A DNA stretch of 33,068 bases from Halobacteriales archaeon SW_5_70_135. GTDB taxonomy: Archaea; Halobacteriota; Halobacteria; Halobacteriales; SW-7-71-33. Position numbers and translations under genes: made by a program. Positions 17,176 to 25,226 of the stretch are shown piece by piece; within the stretch, counting starts at the first letter, position 1, and each line of letters opens with the position of its first letter. The stretch lies in assembly GCA_003022865.1 (NCBI GenBank), contig PXSK01000036.1, positions 1 through 33,068 of the forward strand. The letters are read 5' to 3'. The notes under the pieces were generated by a model. The model saw nothing but the letters and a program-made list of their open reading frames with translations, ran no database searches and had not been told where the DNA came from.

Positions 17176-18522
17176 TCAGTCGTCGTTCGCCATCGCCGGG
17201 GTCGACACCGACCGCTCGTCGGGCGCGACACCGCCGGGGCGTGACTCGGCCAGCGTACGAGCGACCAGCGCGGCGGCGAGGAAGGCCAGCGCGCTGCCGA
17301 CGGCGAAGGCCGCCCGCATTCCGGCGACGGTGGCGACAGCGCCGATCGTCGGCGGGCCGACCACGCCGCCGACGCCCTTCGCGGTCGACCGCAGACCCAT
17401 CAGCTCGGAGCGCCGCTCCTGCGGGGCGACGTCGCCGATGAACGCCAGGGCGCCGGTGGTCATCGCGGAGAAGGCGGCGGCGATGACGACCATCCCCAGC
17501 CCGGCCAGGGCGAGTCGGGGCCACAGCCCCGCGGGGAGCGCGGCGGCGGCCTCGACCAGCGCGAAGGCGCCGGAGCCGGCCATCCCGGCGACGATCAGCG
17601 GCTTCCGGCCCGAGGAGTCGGCCACGCGACCGAACAGCACCATGAACACCGACTGACCGGTGGGGTTGATCGCGAGCAGCACGCCCATCACGAGCTCCGC
17701 GGCGAGGACGGCCCCCAGTAGGTCTACGCCGCCCGCGAGCACCGTGTCGACGAGGTAGACCGGCATCAGGCTCATCACGCCCAGCACGGTCATGTTCCGC
17801 AGCGCCAGGGCGACGTACAGCCACCACAGCCCGTTCGTCCGCAGATGCTCGCGGTCCTCGACCGCCGGTAGGAGTCGCCGGCGGATCTCCGCGCCCACCG
17901 CCCGCACGGAGGGCGTCCGCTCCGGGGCCGGCGCGGGGTCGGAGACGAGCGCGGCCGCGACGGTGGAGACGAGACTCAGCCCCGCGATGGCGAGGTAGAG
18001 ACCGGCGGGCGCGAGCAGGCCCAGGAGGACGCCCGCGGCCACCTGTCCGCCGGCGAAGCCCACCCCACGAGCGGAGTTGAAAAAGCCCAGCGACCGGCCG
18101 CGAGCCTCGTCGCCACCCAGGTCCGAGACGACGGCGAGCATCACCGGCTGGAAGCCGACCGCGAACACCGCGTACAGCGCCCGCAGACCGATCGGTCCCC
18201 AGACTCCCTCGACGACGGTCAGCGGCAGGACCAGCAGCGTGGCGACCAGGCTGGTGCCGACCATCACCGCCCGTCGCCGGCCGGTCACGTCGGCGACCGC
18301 CCCCCACACCGGCGCGAAGACGGTCATCCCCAGGAAGTACGCCGTCAGGACCATGCTGACGGCGAACGCCGAGCCGCCGCGGCCGACGTATACCGCCATC
18401 GCCGTCCCCATCAGGACGCCCGACGCGAAGCGGGTGGCGCCGGCGAGCGCGATCGCTCCCTGCTGGAGACGGCTCGCGCCGCCGCCCGGCTCGTCCGCCC
18501 GCGTCGCGGTCGCGTCGCTCAC
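17176..18522 (-). CDS. Major facilitator superfamily (MFS) transporter
   Basis: 448 aa with about twelve hydrophobic segments arranged as two six-helix halves, with a cytosolic central loop (about 210-240). The MFS signature loop between helices 2 and 3 reads GAVADVTGRRRAV, and the equivalent loop in the second half reads GRVADSSGRKPLIV. Both match the Gx3D(R/K)xGRR(K) pattern. The N-terminus (MSDATATRADEPGGGASRLQ) is hydrophilic. The fold is that of drug/metabolite exporters such as YcxA/YfkF-like MFS permeases. The substrate is not predictable. ATG 18522 was chosen. The gene ends next to the hydratase relic and starts about 85 bases from the end of the TnpB element, so the element lies upstream of its promoter region. 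Confidence 0.88.
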   Translation of the reverse strand: MSDATATRADEPGGGASRLQQGAIALAGATRFASGVLMGTAMAVYVGRGGSAFAVSMVLTAYFLGMTVFAPVWGAVADVTGRRRAVMVGTSLVATLLVLPLTVVEGVWGPIGLRALYAVFAVGFQPVMLAVVSDLGGDEARGRSLGFFNSARGVGFAGGQVAAGVLLGLLAPAGLYLAIAGLSLVSTVAAALVSDPAPAPERTPSVRAVGAEIRRRLLPAVEDREHLRTNGLWWLYVALALRNMTVLGVMSLMPVYLVDTVLAGGVDLLGAVLAAELVMGVLLAINPTGQSVFMVLFGRVADSSGRKPLIVAGMAGSGAFALVEAAAALPAGLWPRLALAGLGMVVIAAAFSAMTTGALAFIGDVAPQERRSELMGLRSTAKGVGGVVGPPTIGAVATVAGMRAAFAVGSALAFLAAALVARTLAESRPGGVAPDERSVSTPAMANDD

Positions 18523-18609
18523 TGCCTCACGGGAGCGGGCGAGCGCCTAAACCGCTCGGGATGGCGGTCGTGCTTGCCACTGTTCGGCGGTCGAGGGACC
18601 GCGTGAGTA

Positions 18610-18760
18610 AACTACCCTACCTTACTCCCTCGGCGCTACGCGCCTCGGTCCTTGAGGGGAGGGCTTTGATGTGGACTCCCGGCGATCAGTCACCGGCAAT
18701 CGGCTGGTGACTCTCGCCATTCAACGCCCCACCAGTTATACGCACGTCTACTGGTGCGTC
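18610..18760 (-). ncRNA. Putative TnpB guide RNA (omega RNA) region
   Basis: In IS200/IS605 elements the guide RNA of TnpB is transcribed from the 3' end of tnpB through the right end of the element, and its last bases match the flanking DNA. Here the 3' end of tnpB and the following hairpin-containing sequence (18613-18664: stem-forming CCCTACCTTACTCCCTCGG with TTGAGGGGAGGG) are in the right place and order. This is positional inference, and exact borders are unknown. Confidence 0.3.
18613..18664 (-). repeat. Imperfect hairpin at the right end of the TnpB element
   Basis: On the minus strand an outer arm CCCTCCCCTCAAGG can pair with the far arm around GTAAGGTAGGG, and an inner arm GGCGC pairs with GCGCC around a short loop. 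The sequence shares the pattern CTCAAGGA-CGA...GTAG...GAG..AGTA with the hairpin at 20033-20075. Confidence 0.45.
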
Positions 18761-19945
18761 TCCGCTCCCCGACGTGGGCGAGGAACGGAGTCTGTGTGTC
18801 CGTTTCCGAACGTACCGCGTCCCGATGTTCTTTGCGCCGTTGTAATCCGCGTTCACCTCGTACCCGCACTTTTGACACTCGAAGTGTTCTCCGTCGCGAT
18901 TGTCGTCGTGCGTGAACCCGCAGTCCGTCCGCGAACAGCGTTGGGACGTGTGGTTCGGCTCGACTTGCTCCACGGAGACATCGCGTTCAGGTGCCTTATA
19001 GGAGACGTACTCGTAGAGACGGCGGAACGCCCAGATGTGGTGCCACTTCGCCTGTGGAAGCCGCTCTCGAATGTCTGTCAGGTCCTCGAACACGATTATG
19101 TCACAGTCGTGTTCGACGGCTTCTGTAACGAGTTCGTTGGCGACGGTGTGTATGTACTGTTCGCGCCACGCTTCTTCTCGTTTGCCGAGGCGAAGCAGTG
19201 CGTTGTGCGCGGCTTGCGTGCCGCGCTGTTGCATCTCGGCACGTCGCTTTTCGAGCTCTTGCATCCAGTGGTCGTAGTCGTCTCCCTGCCAGAAGCGCCC
19301 GGTGGAGGAGACGGCGAGGCTATTAACACCGAGGTCAATACCGAGAACTGTTTGGTGCTCAGTATCTTCCGAAACCTCTGCGTCCTCACCGCCTTCTCCT
19401 TCGGAGTCGTACTTCTGGGTGGTGATATGGAAGTAGAACTCGTCGTCCACTGCGTCGTACTGGAGTGTGCTCGCCCGGAACTCGAATTCCTCTGACAGCA
19501 CGTACTGTTCGTATGGTGTGGGGCTGTCCGAGGGAAGTTCAAAGTCGCACTCGACACGTCCGTTGACCGTCGAGAGCGAAACTTTGTCCCGGTAGAACGT
19601 CGCGCTCCGCTTGTCGTAGAGCATACTCCACGACGTGAACTCCGGTTGGCTCACTCGTTTTCCGTTTTTCCATCGTTCGACGCATCCTTTGACGGCTTGG
19701 ACGCCGCGTCGGATGGCCTCTTGGACGAGGTTCGCGGTAAGGTCGGTTTCGTCGCGGAGTTCGTCGTAGAGCGCGTCCCGTGCGGTTGTGTTGGCTGTGA
19801 CGCATTTGGTGTGGGAGTTGTCGGACCAACAGAGCTCGGCGGCGCGGTTGGCGCAGTGAAGAAATTGCCGGGCAGATTCGTGGAGGTCGTCGCGGCGCTC
19901 GTCGGGGACGGCGAGTTTGACGGGTGCGGTACGCCGGACCTCCAT
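18686..19945 (-). CDS. tnpB: TnpB, RNA-guided endonuclease of an IS200/IS605 element
   Basis: 419 aa, full length for haloarchaeal TnpB. The N-terminal OrfB helix-turn-helix/WED-like region (VRRTAPVKLAVPDERRDDLH) is followed by RWKNGKRVSQPEF and the RuvC-like nuclease in three parts: Asp204 in LGIDLGVNSLAVSS, Glu287 in IIVFEDLTDIRE and Asp367 in ADYNGAKNIG. The zinc finger between parts II and III is intact (Cys337, Cys342, Cys357, Cys360). All active-site residues are present, so the protein is probably an active guide-RNA-dependent DNA nuclease, as shown for family members. It helps keep the element at its site, since TnpB cuts DNA that has lost the element. Codon use is visibly richer in A/T than its neighbours. 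Confidence 0.93.
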   Translation of the reverse strand: MEVRRTAPVKLAVPDERRDDLHESARQFLHCANRAAELCWSDNSHTKCVTANTTARDALYDELRDETDLTANLVQEAIRRGVQAVKGCVERWKNGKRVSQPEFTSWSMLYDKRSATFYRDKVSLSTVNGRVECDFELPSDSPTPYEQYVLSEEFEFRASTLQYDAVDDEFYFHITTQKYDSEGEGGEDAEVSEDTEHQTVLGIDLGVNSLAVSSTGRFWQGDDYDHWMQELEKRRAEMQQRGTQAAHNALLRLGKREEAWREQYIHTVANELVTEAVEHDCDIIVFEDLTDIRERLPQAKWHHIWAFRRLYEYVSYKAPERDVSVEQVEPNHTSQRCSRTDCGFTHDDNRDGEHFECQKCGYEVNADYNGAKNIGTRYVRKRTHRLRSSPTSGSGDAPVDVRITGGALNGESHQPIAGD

Positions 19946-20032
19946 ATTTCAGACGTATGGCTGACGGTTCTTAGACGTTCGGGAGTCGGGCAGTCGAAGT
20001 GTGCTGATTGTGTCGTACCATGTCGGTTTCCT

Positions 20033-20075
20033 CTCCGGCCTACTCGCTCACTACGTTCGCTCCTTGAGGCCGGAG
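20033..20075 (-). repeat. Perfect 9-bp hairpin at the left end of the TnpB element
   Basis: CTCCGGCCT (20033-20041) pairs exactly with AGGCCGGAG (20067-20075) around a 25-base loop containing ACTCGCTCACTACGTTCGCT. It lies about 90 bases upstream of tnpB and just before the dehydrogenase gene. Likely the left-end palindrome of the element, or alternatively the right end of an older element of the same family. Confidence 0.5.
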
Positions 20076-20121
20076 GCTCCACCTCAAAATGCTGAAGACG
20101 GCGGCGACCGCCGGGGCTGAC

Positions 20122-21111
20122 ATGACCGACGACAGCGCGGACGTGCTGGTGCTGCCGGACGACGTGCACGGCATCGACGCCGCCGACTACGCCGCCGAAC
20201 TGCGCGAGCGACTGCCGGACCGCCGCGTCGCCTACGCTCGCGACCGCGACCGGGTTCTCTCGCTGGCCGCCGACGCCCCCGTGATGACCGGCCTGCACGC
20301 CGACGACGAGCTCGTCGAGACCGCCGACCGGCTGCGGCTGTTCGCCTGCGTCTTCGCCGGCGTCGACCACCTCCCGGTCGACCGGATGGCCGACCGGGGC
20401 GTCGCCGTGACGAGCGCCTCCGGCGTGCAGGCACCGAACGCCGCCGAACACGCGGTGGGCGGCCTACTCTCGCTGGTGCGGGGCTTCGACGTCGCTCGCC
20501 GCCGGAAACGGAACCGCGAGTGGCGCACCTACCCCACGGACGAGCTCGCCGGCTCGACCGTCGCCGTCGTCGGCATGGGGTCGATCGGCACCGCCGTCTG
20601 CGAGCGGCTCGGCCCGTTCGACGTCGAGCGGGTCGGCGTCCGCCACAGCCCCGAGAAGGACGGTCCCGTCGAGCGCACCCTCGGCTACGACGACGCCGGC
20701 CGTGCCTTCGCCGAGGCCGACCACGTCGTACTCGCCTGCCCGCTGACCGAGCTCACGCGCGGACTCGTCGACGACGCCGCGCTGCGCGCGCTGCCGCCAC
20801 ACGCCGTCGTCGTCAACGTCGCCCGCGGGCCGGTGGTCGACACGGCGGCGCTCGTCGACGCCCTCCGCGGCGGCGGAGTCGCCGGGGCGGCGCTGGACGT
20901 GACCGACCCCGAGCCGCTGCCCGCGGACCACCCGCTGTGGGGCTTCGAGAACGTCCTGGTCACGCCGCACAACGCCGGTCACACGCCGAAGTACTTCGAG
21001 CGGACGGCCGACCTCCTCGCGGAGAACGTCGACCGCCTCGCGAGCACGACCGACGGCGCCCTGCGGGAGGCCGACCCCGACGCCGCCGACTTGCACAACG
21101 GACTGCGGTAG
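20122..21111 (+). CDS. D-2-hydroxyacid dehydrogenase family NAD-binding oxidoreductase
   Basis: 329 aa from ATG 20122, preferred over the ATG at 20089 because the earlier start lies in IS-derived sequence. The family interconverts 2-hydroxy and 2-oxo acids with NAD(P). The NAD loop VVGMGSIGTAVCERL starts at residue 149 (GxGxxG at 151-156). The catalytic residues are all in place: Arg235 in VVNVARGPVVD, Glu264 in VTDPEPLPADH and His283 in TPHNAGHTP. The length is typical (about 320). The exact substrate (phosphoglycerate, glyoxylate, lactate) is not clear, and SerA-specific C-terminal domains are lacking. Its promoter region is occupied by the end of the TnpB element. It converges with asd, the stop codons lying back to back. 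Confidence 0.85.
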   Translation: MTDDSADVLVLPDDVHGIDAADYAAELRERLPDRRVAYARDRDRVLSLAADAPVMTGLHADDELVETADRLRLFACVFAGVDHLPVDRMADRGVAVTSASGVQAPNAAEHAVGGLLSLVRGFDVARRRKRNREWRTYPTDELAGSTVAVVGMGSIGTAVCERLGPFDVERVGVRHSPEKDGPVERTLGYDDAGRAFAEADHVVLACPLTELTRGLVDDAALRALPPHAVVVNVARGPVVDTAALVDALRGGGVAGAALDVTDPEPLPADHPLWGFENVLVTPHNAGHTPKYFERTADLLAENVDRLASTTDGALREADPDAADLHNGLR

Positions 21112-22200
21112 CTACAGGTAGCCGCGTTCCAGGAGGAGTTCGCCGTTGAGCAGGCTCGCGCCCGCGGCGCCACGCAGCGTGTTGTGGGTGAGACAGTCGA
21201 ACTGCAGGCCCGTCCCCGTGGCCTGAAGCGGACCGACGGCGACGCTCATGCCGCCGTCGGCCGAGCGGTCGAGACGCGGCTGTGGGCGGTCGGGCGCCTC
21301 GTGGACGCGCACGAGCGGGTCGGGGGCGCTCGGCAGGTCGAGCGTCGGCGCCGACCGCATCGCCTCGGTCGCCGTCTCGACGCTCGGCCCCGGACCGTCG
21401 GGTCTGTCGCCGTCGCTCCCCTCCTCGAAGTCGACCCACACCGACTCCAGGTGGCCGTCGAGCGTCGGCACGCGGTTGCAGGAGGCGGCGACGTCGACGG
21501 GGTGCGGGTCGACGCCGGCGGCCGTGACGTCGCCGAGGAGGCTTTGGCTCTCAGCCTCCATCTTCTCCTCCTCGCCGCCGATGTGCGGGAGCACGTTGTC
21601 GACGATTTCGTAGGCGGCGACGCCGTCGTAGCCGGCGCCGGAGACGGCCTGCATCGTCGCGACGCGGACGCGAGCGGGGTCGTAGCCCGCCGCCGCGAGG
21701 GCGGCGAGCGGGGGCACCATCGCGATCGTCGAGCAGTTGGGGTTCTTAACGAGGTGGCCGTCCCAGTCGCGCTCGGCGGCCTGGTGTTCGAGCAGTGCGA
21801 GGTGGTCGGGGTTGACCTCCGGGATCACCAGCGGCACGTCCGGCGCCAGTCGAGCGTTCGAGGAGTTCGAGGAGACCGTGTAGCCCGCCTCCAAGAAGGC
21901 GGGTTCGACCCTCGCGGCGACGTCTGAGGGCATCGACGAGAACAGCAGGTCCAGGTCGGGTACGGCCTCCGGGCGAGCCTCGACGACGGTGACGTCGGCC
22001 ACGCCCGGGGGGATCGGCGTCTCCAGTCCCCACGGCGTCGCCTCGCGGTACGGCTGCCCGGCGGAGTCGGGGCTGCCGGCCGGCGTCACCAGTTCGAATC
22101 GCGGGTGGGGGGCGAGCAGCGCGACCAGTCGCTGTCCGACGGCGCCGGTCGCGCCGAGAACGCCTACCCGTGCCCGCCCGGCGTCGGTCACGGTGTCCAT
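21112..22200 (-). CDS. asd: Aspartate-semialdehyde dehydrogenase
   Basis: 362 aa. It reduces aspartyl-phosphate to aspartate semialdehyde with NADPH, the branch point to lysine, threonine, methionine and isoleucine. VGVLGATGAVGQRLVALL at 12-29 binds NADPH. The nucleophile is Cys156 in KNPNCSTIAMVPPLAALAA. Arg243 and His250 in CNRVPTLDGHLESV are the substrate-binding arginine and the catalytic base. SSMPSDVAARVEPAFLEAG and YTVSSNSSNAR are further family signatures. It is the archaeal/fungal type of ASADH, with the conserved IPEVNPDHL. The length is standard. The start is ATG 22200. It forms its own unit between two plus-strand genes. Confidence 0.93.
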   Translation of the reverse strand: MDTVTDAGRARVGVLGATGAVGQRLVALLAPHPRFELVTPAGSPDSAGQPYREATPWGLETPIPPGVADVTVVEARPEAVPDLDLLFSSMPSDVAARVEPAFLEAGYTVSSNSSNARLAPDVPLVIPEVNPDHLALLEHQAAERDWDGHLVKNPNCSTIAMVPPLAALAAAGYDPARVRVATMQAVSGAGYDGVAAYEIVDNVLPHIGGEEEKMEAESQSLLGDVTAAGVDPHPVDVAASCNRVPTLDGHLESVWVDFEEGSDGDRPDGPGPSVETATEAMRSAPTLDLPSAPDPLVRVHEAPDRPQPRLDRSADGGMSVAVGPLQATGTGLQFDCLTHNTLRGAAGASLLNGELLLERGYL

Positions 22201-22311
22201 ACCACCCGGCTGACCGCCGAGCGCCTAAACCGTTCGATCGCGGCGACGCCCGCGTCCCGCCGTCACGAGGCGACCGAAACCCGTTTGACGGTCGTCCGCC
22301 CCGTCGGAGAC

Positions 22312-22911
22312 GTGACCGACGACGTCGGACGCCCGCGCGTCTCGAACCTCGCGGGCGACGCGGCCGCGTTCACCAGCAACGTCTTTCTCGTCGCCGGCGA
22401 GCGGACCGTCCTCGTCGACGCCGGGGCGAACTTCGACGCCGTCGCCGCCCTGAGGGAGCACACGGGGACGCTCGACGCCGTCGTGCTCACGCACACCCAC
22501 CCCGACCACGTCGGCAACGTCGAGGACCTGCGCGGGGCGTTCGGCGTCGAGACCTGGGGGTTCGACGCCGACGCCGAGGCCGTCGACCACGCCGTCGCGG
22601 ACGGCGAGACGGTCCGGATCGGCGACCACTCCTACGAGGTGCTGCACACCCCCGGTCACGCCCCCGACCATTTCTGTCTGTACGCCGCCGACCCGGGCGT
22701 GCTGTTCGCCGGCGACCTCGTCTTCCAGGGCGGGGCCTTCGGCCGGACCGACCTCCAGGGCGCCGACCGCCGCACCCTCGTCGACAGCGTCGACCGGCTG
22801 CTCGACCGCGTCGACCCCGACTGCCGCGTGCTGTACGCCGGCCACGGTCCCGCCGTCGAGGAGCCGTACCCGACGGTCGAACTCGCCCGGGAGGTTGCCG
22901 GCCGTGAGTGA
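22312..22911 (+). CDS. MBL-fold metallo-hydrolase
   Basis: 199 aa from GTG 22312, chosen because GGAG precedes it and because homology starts shortly after. The reading frame runs further upstream without conservation. The metal-binding motif HTHPDH (61-66) is complete, and further ligands are His116 in HTPGHAPDHF, Asp135 in FAGDLVFQGG and His178 in YAGHGPAVE. This is the glyoxalase-II-like set of the family, so two zinc or iron ions are expected. The length (about 200) fits single-domain hydrolases. The substrate is unknown. The start of the protein (TSNVFLVAGERTVLVDAGANF) is typical for haloarchaeal members. The divergent neighbour is asd. Confidence 0.85.
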   Translation: MTDDVGRPRVSNLAGDAAAFTSNVFLVAGERTVLVDAGANFDAVAALREHTGTLDAVVLTHTHPDHVGNVEDLRGAFGVETWGFDADAEAVDHAVADGETVRIGDHSYEVLHTPGHAPDHFCLYAADPGVLFAGDLVFQGGAFGRTDLQGADRRTLVDSVDRLLDRVDPDCRVLYAGHGPAVEEPYPTVELAREVAGRE

Positions 22912-22912
22912 G

Positions 22913-23984
22913 TCACCCCGGGTCGGTCGCGCCGGTGAGGACGCTGTGGGCGAGCAGCGAGACGTAGTCCGTCCGCGCCGGGAGCGTGGCGTCCACCGGT
23001 TCGTCCGCTCCCGCGTCCTCGACTCGCTCCCGGTACAGGTTCGCCCAGACGGTCAGGAGACCCAGCGCCGACAGGCCGACGTGGAACCCGAGACTCTCGA
23101 CGGCGGTACCGGTCGACGAGCTCGGCGCGGGTCGGGCTGCCCGGCTCGCTCGTGAACGGTGCCATCCCCCGCTCGGCCCACGCTCGGAGACTCTCGACGG
23201 CCGCCGCAGGATGTCGTGCCTCTATCGGGTCGAGCGACGGCGCCGGGTCGCCGGGGTCCCGCCAGCGAAGCAGCAGGTAGCCGAGTCCGGTCAGCGGGTC
23301 GCCGAGCGCGACCGTCTCCCAGTCGATGACGCCGGTGACCGTCGGCTCCGCGGTCGGCGCGAACAGCAGATTGCCGGGTCGGTAGTCGCCGTGTACCAGT
23401 GTCGTCTCCGAGTCGAGCGGGACCGCTCCCCGCAGGCGGTCGACGACGTCGTCGACACGCAGCGGGTCGAGGTCCGTCGCCGCACGCGCCGCCGCCAGCC
23501 ACTCGACGGTGCGCTCTAGCTGTTTCCGAGGCGGGACGTGCTCGCGGACGTCCGCGAACGGTTCGACCGGCACGGAGTGGACCGCGACCAGGCCGTCTAT
23601 CACCCGCTCCGCGAACGCTCGACGCGCGTCGGGGTTCCGGAACCGCTCGGGCAGAGCCGAGCCCAGCGGGACCGTCTCGCCCGGCAGGTGCTCGCGGACG
23701 AGAAAGGGGCCACCGAGCACGGACTCGTCCTCGCACAGCAGGACCGGCCGGCCGACGGGGACCGACGCGTCGACGAGACGCTCCAGCGCCTCGTACTCGA
23801 CCCGGAGGTCGGCGAACAGCGGCGTCGAGCGGAACTCGTTCGGTCGGCGGACGACGTACTCCCCGCGGGTGGTCGACACCGCCAGCGTCAGGTTGAGGCC
23901 GTCGTCGAGCACCGTCACCTTCGTGACAGTCACGGCCCAGTCCAGCCGGCGAGCGAGATACGACCCGAGAGCGTCGGCGTTCAC
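22913..23984 (-). pseudogene. APH-family phosphotransferase with a one-base frameshift
   Basis: The minus strand from GTG 23984 encodes an aminoglycoside-phosphotransferase-family (choline kinase-like) enzyme. It has the Brenner motif LVHGDYRPGNLLF (His198, Asp200, Asn205) and VIDWETVALGDP with metal-binding Asp221. After residue 295 (base 23099) the frame breaks. Skipping one base restores ESLGFHVGLSALGLLTVWAN, then LYRERVEDAG and a proper end LLAHSVLTGATDPG at 22913. The restored C-terminus is exactly what the family has, so the frameshift is real in this sequence. It may be a mutation or a sequencing error. Uninterrupted length would be about 357 aa. The gene follows the ATPase gene with a gap of 7 bases. 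The family name does not imply drug resistance, as substrates vary widely (sugars, choline, homoserine, acyl-CoA-linked). Confidence 0.75.
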
Positions 23985-23991
23985 CCGTGAC

Positions 23992-24870
23992 TCACCCCGT
24001 CGTCCCGACCACGGCGTCCAGCGCCGGCTCGTAGGCCGCCGCGACGCGGTCCGGGTCAACCCGGGTCTCGCCGTCGAGCGCCGGCAGGTCGACCGTCGAG
24101 CGGGGGTCGACGTGCGAGAGCACGTCGCCGACGCGGGACTCCAGACGGCCCGTCCGCCGGGAGTCCCCGCCGCCGACGGCCTCGCAGGCACGCATCCACC
24201 GGGGACCGTCGTAGACGCACAGCCGTCCCGGTTCGACGACCGCCACGCGGTCGTAGAGGTCCGTCGGCGGGCCGTCGACGGCGTCGCTCGCACGTTCCCC
24301 TCCCGGAGCGGTCGCCCCGTCGGTCGCGACTCCCTGTAGTGGGCGCGCCACGTCGCCGTAGGACTCGACGACGACGCGGTCCAGTCCGCGCACCTCGCGG
24401 GCCGCGGCAGCGAGCGCGGGCAGGTGGCGCCGGCGGGTCACCGCGTTCAGTTCCGCCACGCTGTCGACCCGGACGGCGTCCGCCGTCGGCAGGTGCTCGC
24501 GGGCCGTCTCGGGCACCGAGGCGCGGGCGTTGACCACGTAGGAGCCGGCGACGCGGTCGAGCACGAACTGCCGCCCCTCGCGGCCGACGAGACCTCGCCC
24601 GCCGCCGGGATCGGGCCGCCAGAGCCGGTGGACGGGGTTGCAGTCCTCCGGCGTGGGGTCGTCGGGGCTGGCGGCCGCCAGCCGGCGGGCGTCCGTGCCG
24701 TACAGGCGGCCGTCGCCGACGGCGCGGCGGTAGTCGCCGTGGTCGAACCAGTAGTCGTTGCCGGCACGGGGCTTCCGACCCGGGGCGTCGAGCCGGTGAC
24801 AGAGCGCGGTCGAGAGCGTGGTCTTCCCGGCGTCGACGCGGTCCGCGCCGGCGACGAGGACGCGACTCAC
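23992..24870 (-). CDS. Haloarchaeal P-loop ATPase-like protein
   Basis: 292 aa from GTG 24870. The nucleotide site VAGADRVDAGKTTLSTAL at residues 6-23 is a variant Walker A motif, closest to the GxxxxxxxGKTT type of SIMIBI proteins such as dethiobiotin synthetase. KPRAGNDYWFDHGDYRRAV, YGTDARRLAAAS and VHRLWRPDPGGGRG follow. These are family-specific and point to a small-molecule or cofactor ATPase, not a DNA-handling one. The VVVESYGDVARPL segment could be the Walker B equivalent. The family is restricted mostly to haloarchaea and has no known function. The start overlaps the stop of the upstream gene (GTGA), so translation is coupled. A kinase-like gene follows downstream. Confidence 0.75.
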   Translation of the reverse strand: MSRVLVAGADRVDAGKTTLSTALCHRLDAPGRKPRAGNDYWFDHGDYRRAVGDGRLYGTDARRLAAASPDDPTPEDCNPVHRLWRPDPGGGRGLVGREGRQFVLDRVAGSYVVNARASVPETAREHLPTADAVRVDSVAELNAVTRRRHLPALAAAAREVRGLDRVVVESYGDVARPLQGVATDGATAPGGERASDAVDGPPTDLYDRVAVVEPGRLCVYDGPRWMRACEAVGGGDSRRTGRLESRVGDVLSHVDPRSTVDLPALDGETRVDPDRVAAAYEPALDAVVGTTG

Positions 24871-25130
24871 GCCAGGCCGTAGTAGCCCGGCTCGTCGTCC
24901 TCGCGGGGCTCGGCGATCACCAGGTCGCCGGCGTTGGCCATGATCCAGGGGATCGCCCAGTCCAGCAGGACGGCCTCGGTGCCGGCCTCCAGCTCCGCGT
25001 CCGGGTCGAGGTCCTGTAGTAGGCGAGCGATCTCGTAGACGGTGTACATCCGGTCGGCCGCGAGCAGGTCCTTCGGGTCGTAGAACTCACAGGGGAGGAC
25101 CTCCTCGAACTCGTCCTTGGGGACGGGCAT
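24867..25130 (-). CDS. DUF5827-like small haloarchaeal protein
   Basis: 87 aa from ATG 25130, at the conserved start MPVPKDEFEEVLPCEFYDP. An ATG at 25151 would add seven residues that look like spurious read-through. Features: a short helical first half (MYTVYEIARLLQDLDPDAEL), then LLDWAIPWIMANAGDLVIAE, and a terminal DDEPGYYGLA. No metal-binding or catalytic motifs. It resembles an uncharacterised protein conserved across haloarchaea. First gene of a minus-strand operon with the P-loop ATPase and the APH-family kinase, the overlaps suggesting co-translation. Confidence 0.7.
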   Translation of the reverse strand: MPVPKDEFEEVLPCEFYDPKDLLAADRMYTVYEIARLLQDLDPDAELEAGTEAVLLDWAIPWIMANAGDLVIAEPREDDEPGYYGLA

Positions 25131-25205
25131 ACCCGTTCGAGGCGGGGCCACACCCCTAAGTCGTGCGGTCCGTCGGGCCGAGGACCGCCACGACCGGAGA
25201 CGTCC

Positions 25206-25226
25206 TCACACCGGTGTCGGTCTCCC
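25206..25226. repeat. Short palindromic CACACCGGTGT element
   Basis: The 10-bp palindrome ACACCGGTGT is followed by CGGTCTCCCC, matching the core of the two copies at 4660-4757. It lies in a 247-base spacer between two divergent genes, so it may be a regulator binding site. The spacer contains no other recognisable gene. Confidence 0.35.

Larger units (their letters stand above)
18607..20090 (-). mobile_element. IS200/IS605-family element with tnpB only (IS1341-type), approximate borders
   Basis: A tnpB gene without a tnpA partner is flanked by two imperfect hairpins with related sequence in the same orientation (18613-18664 and 20033-20075). Subterminal palindromes in the same orientation are characteristic of the left and right ends of IS200/IS605 elements. 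The region is less GC-rich than its surroundings, indicating a separate origin. As expected for the family, no inverted terminal repeats or target duplications are visible. The exact ends cannot be fixed without an empty-site comparison. Because tnpA is absent, the element would need a TnpA in trans to move. Confidence 0.55.

Noticed and set aside
18607-20090. Complete IS605 with TnpA transposase
   Set aside because: No Y1-type TnpA gene is present in or next to the element; it is tnpB only.
22913-23984. Aminoglycoside-resistance gene
   Set aside because: The APH fold is shared by many kinases; nothing in the sequence or the surroundings supports drug resistance.
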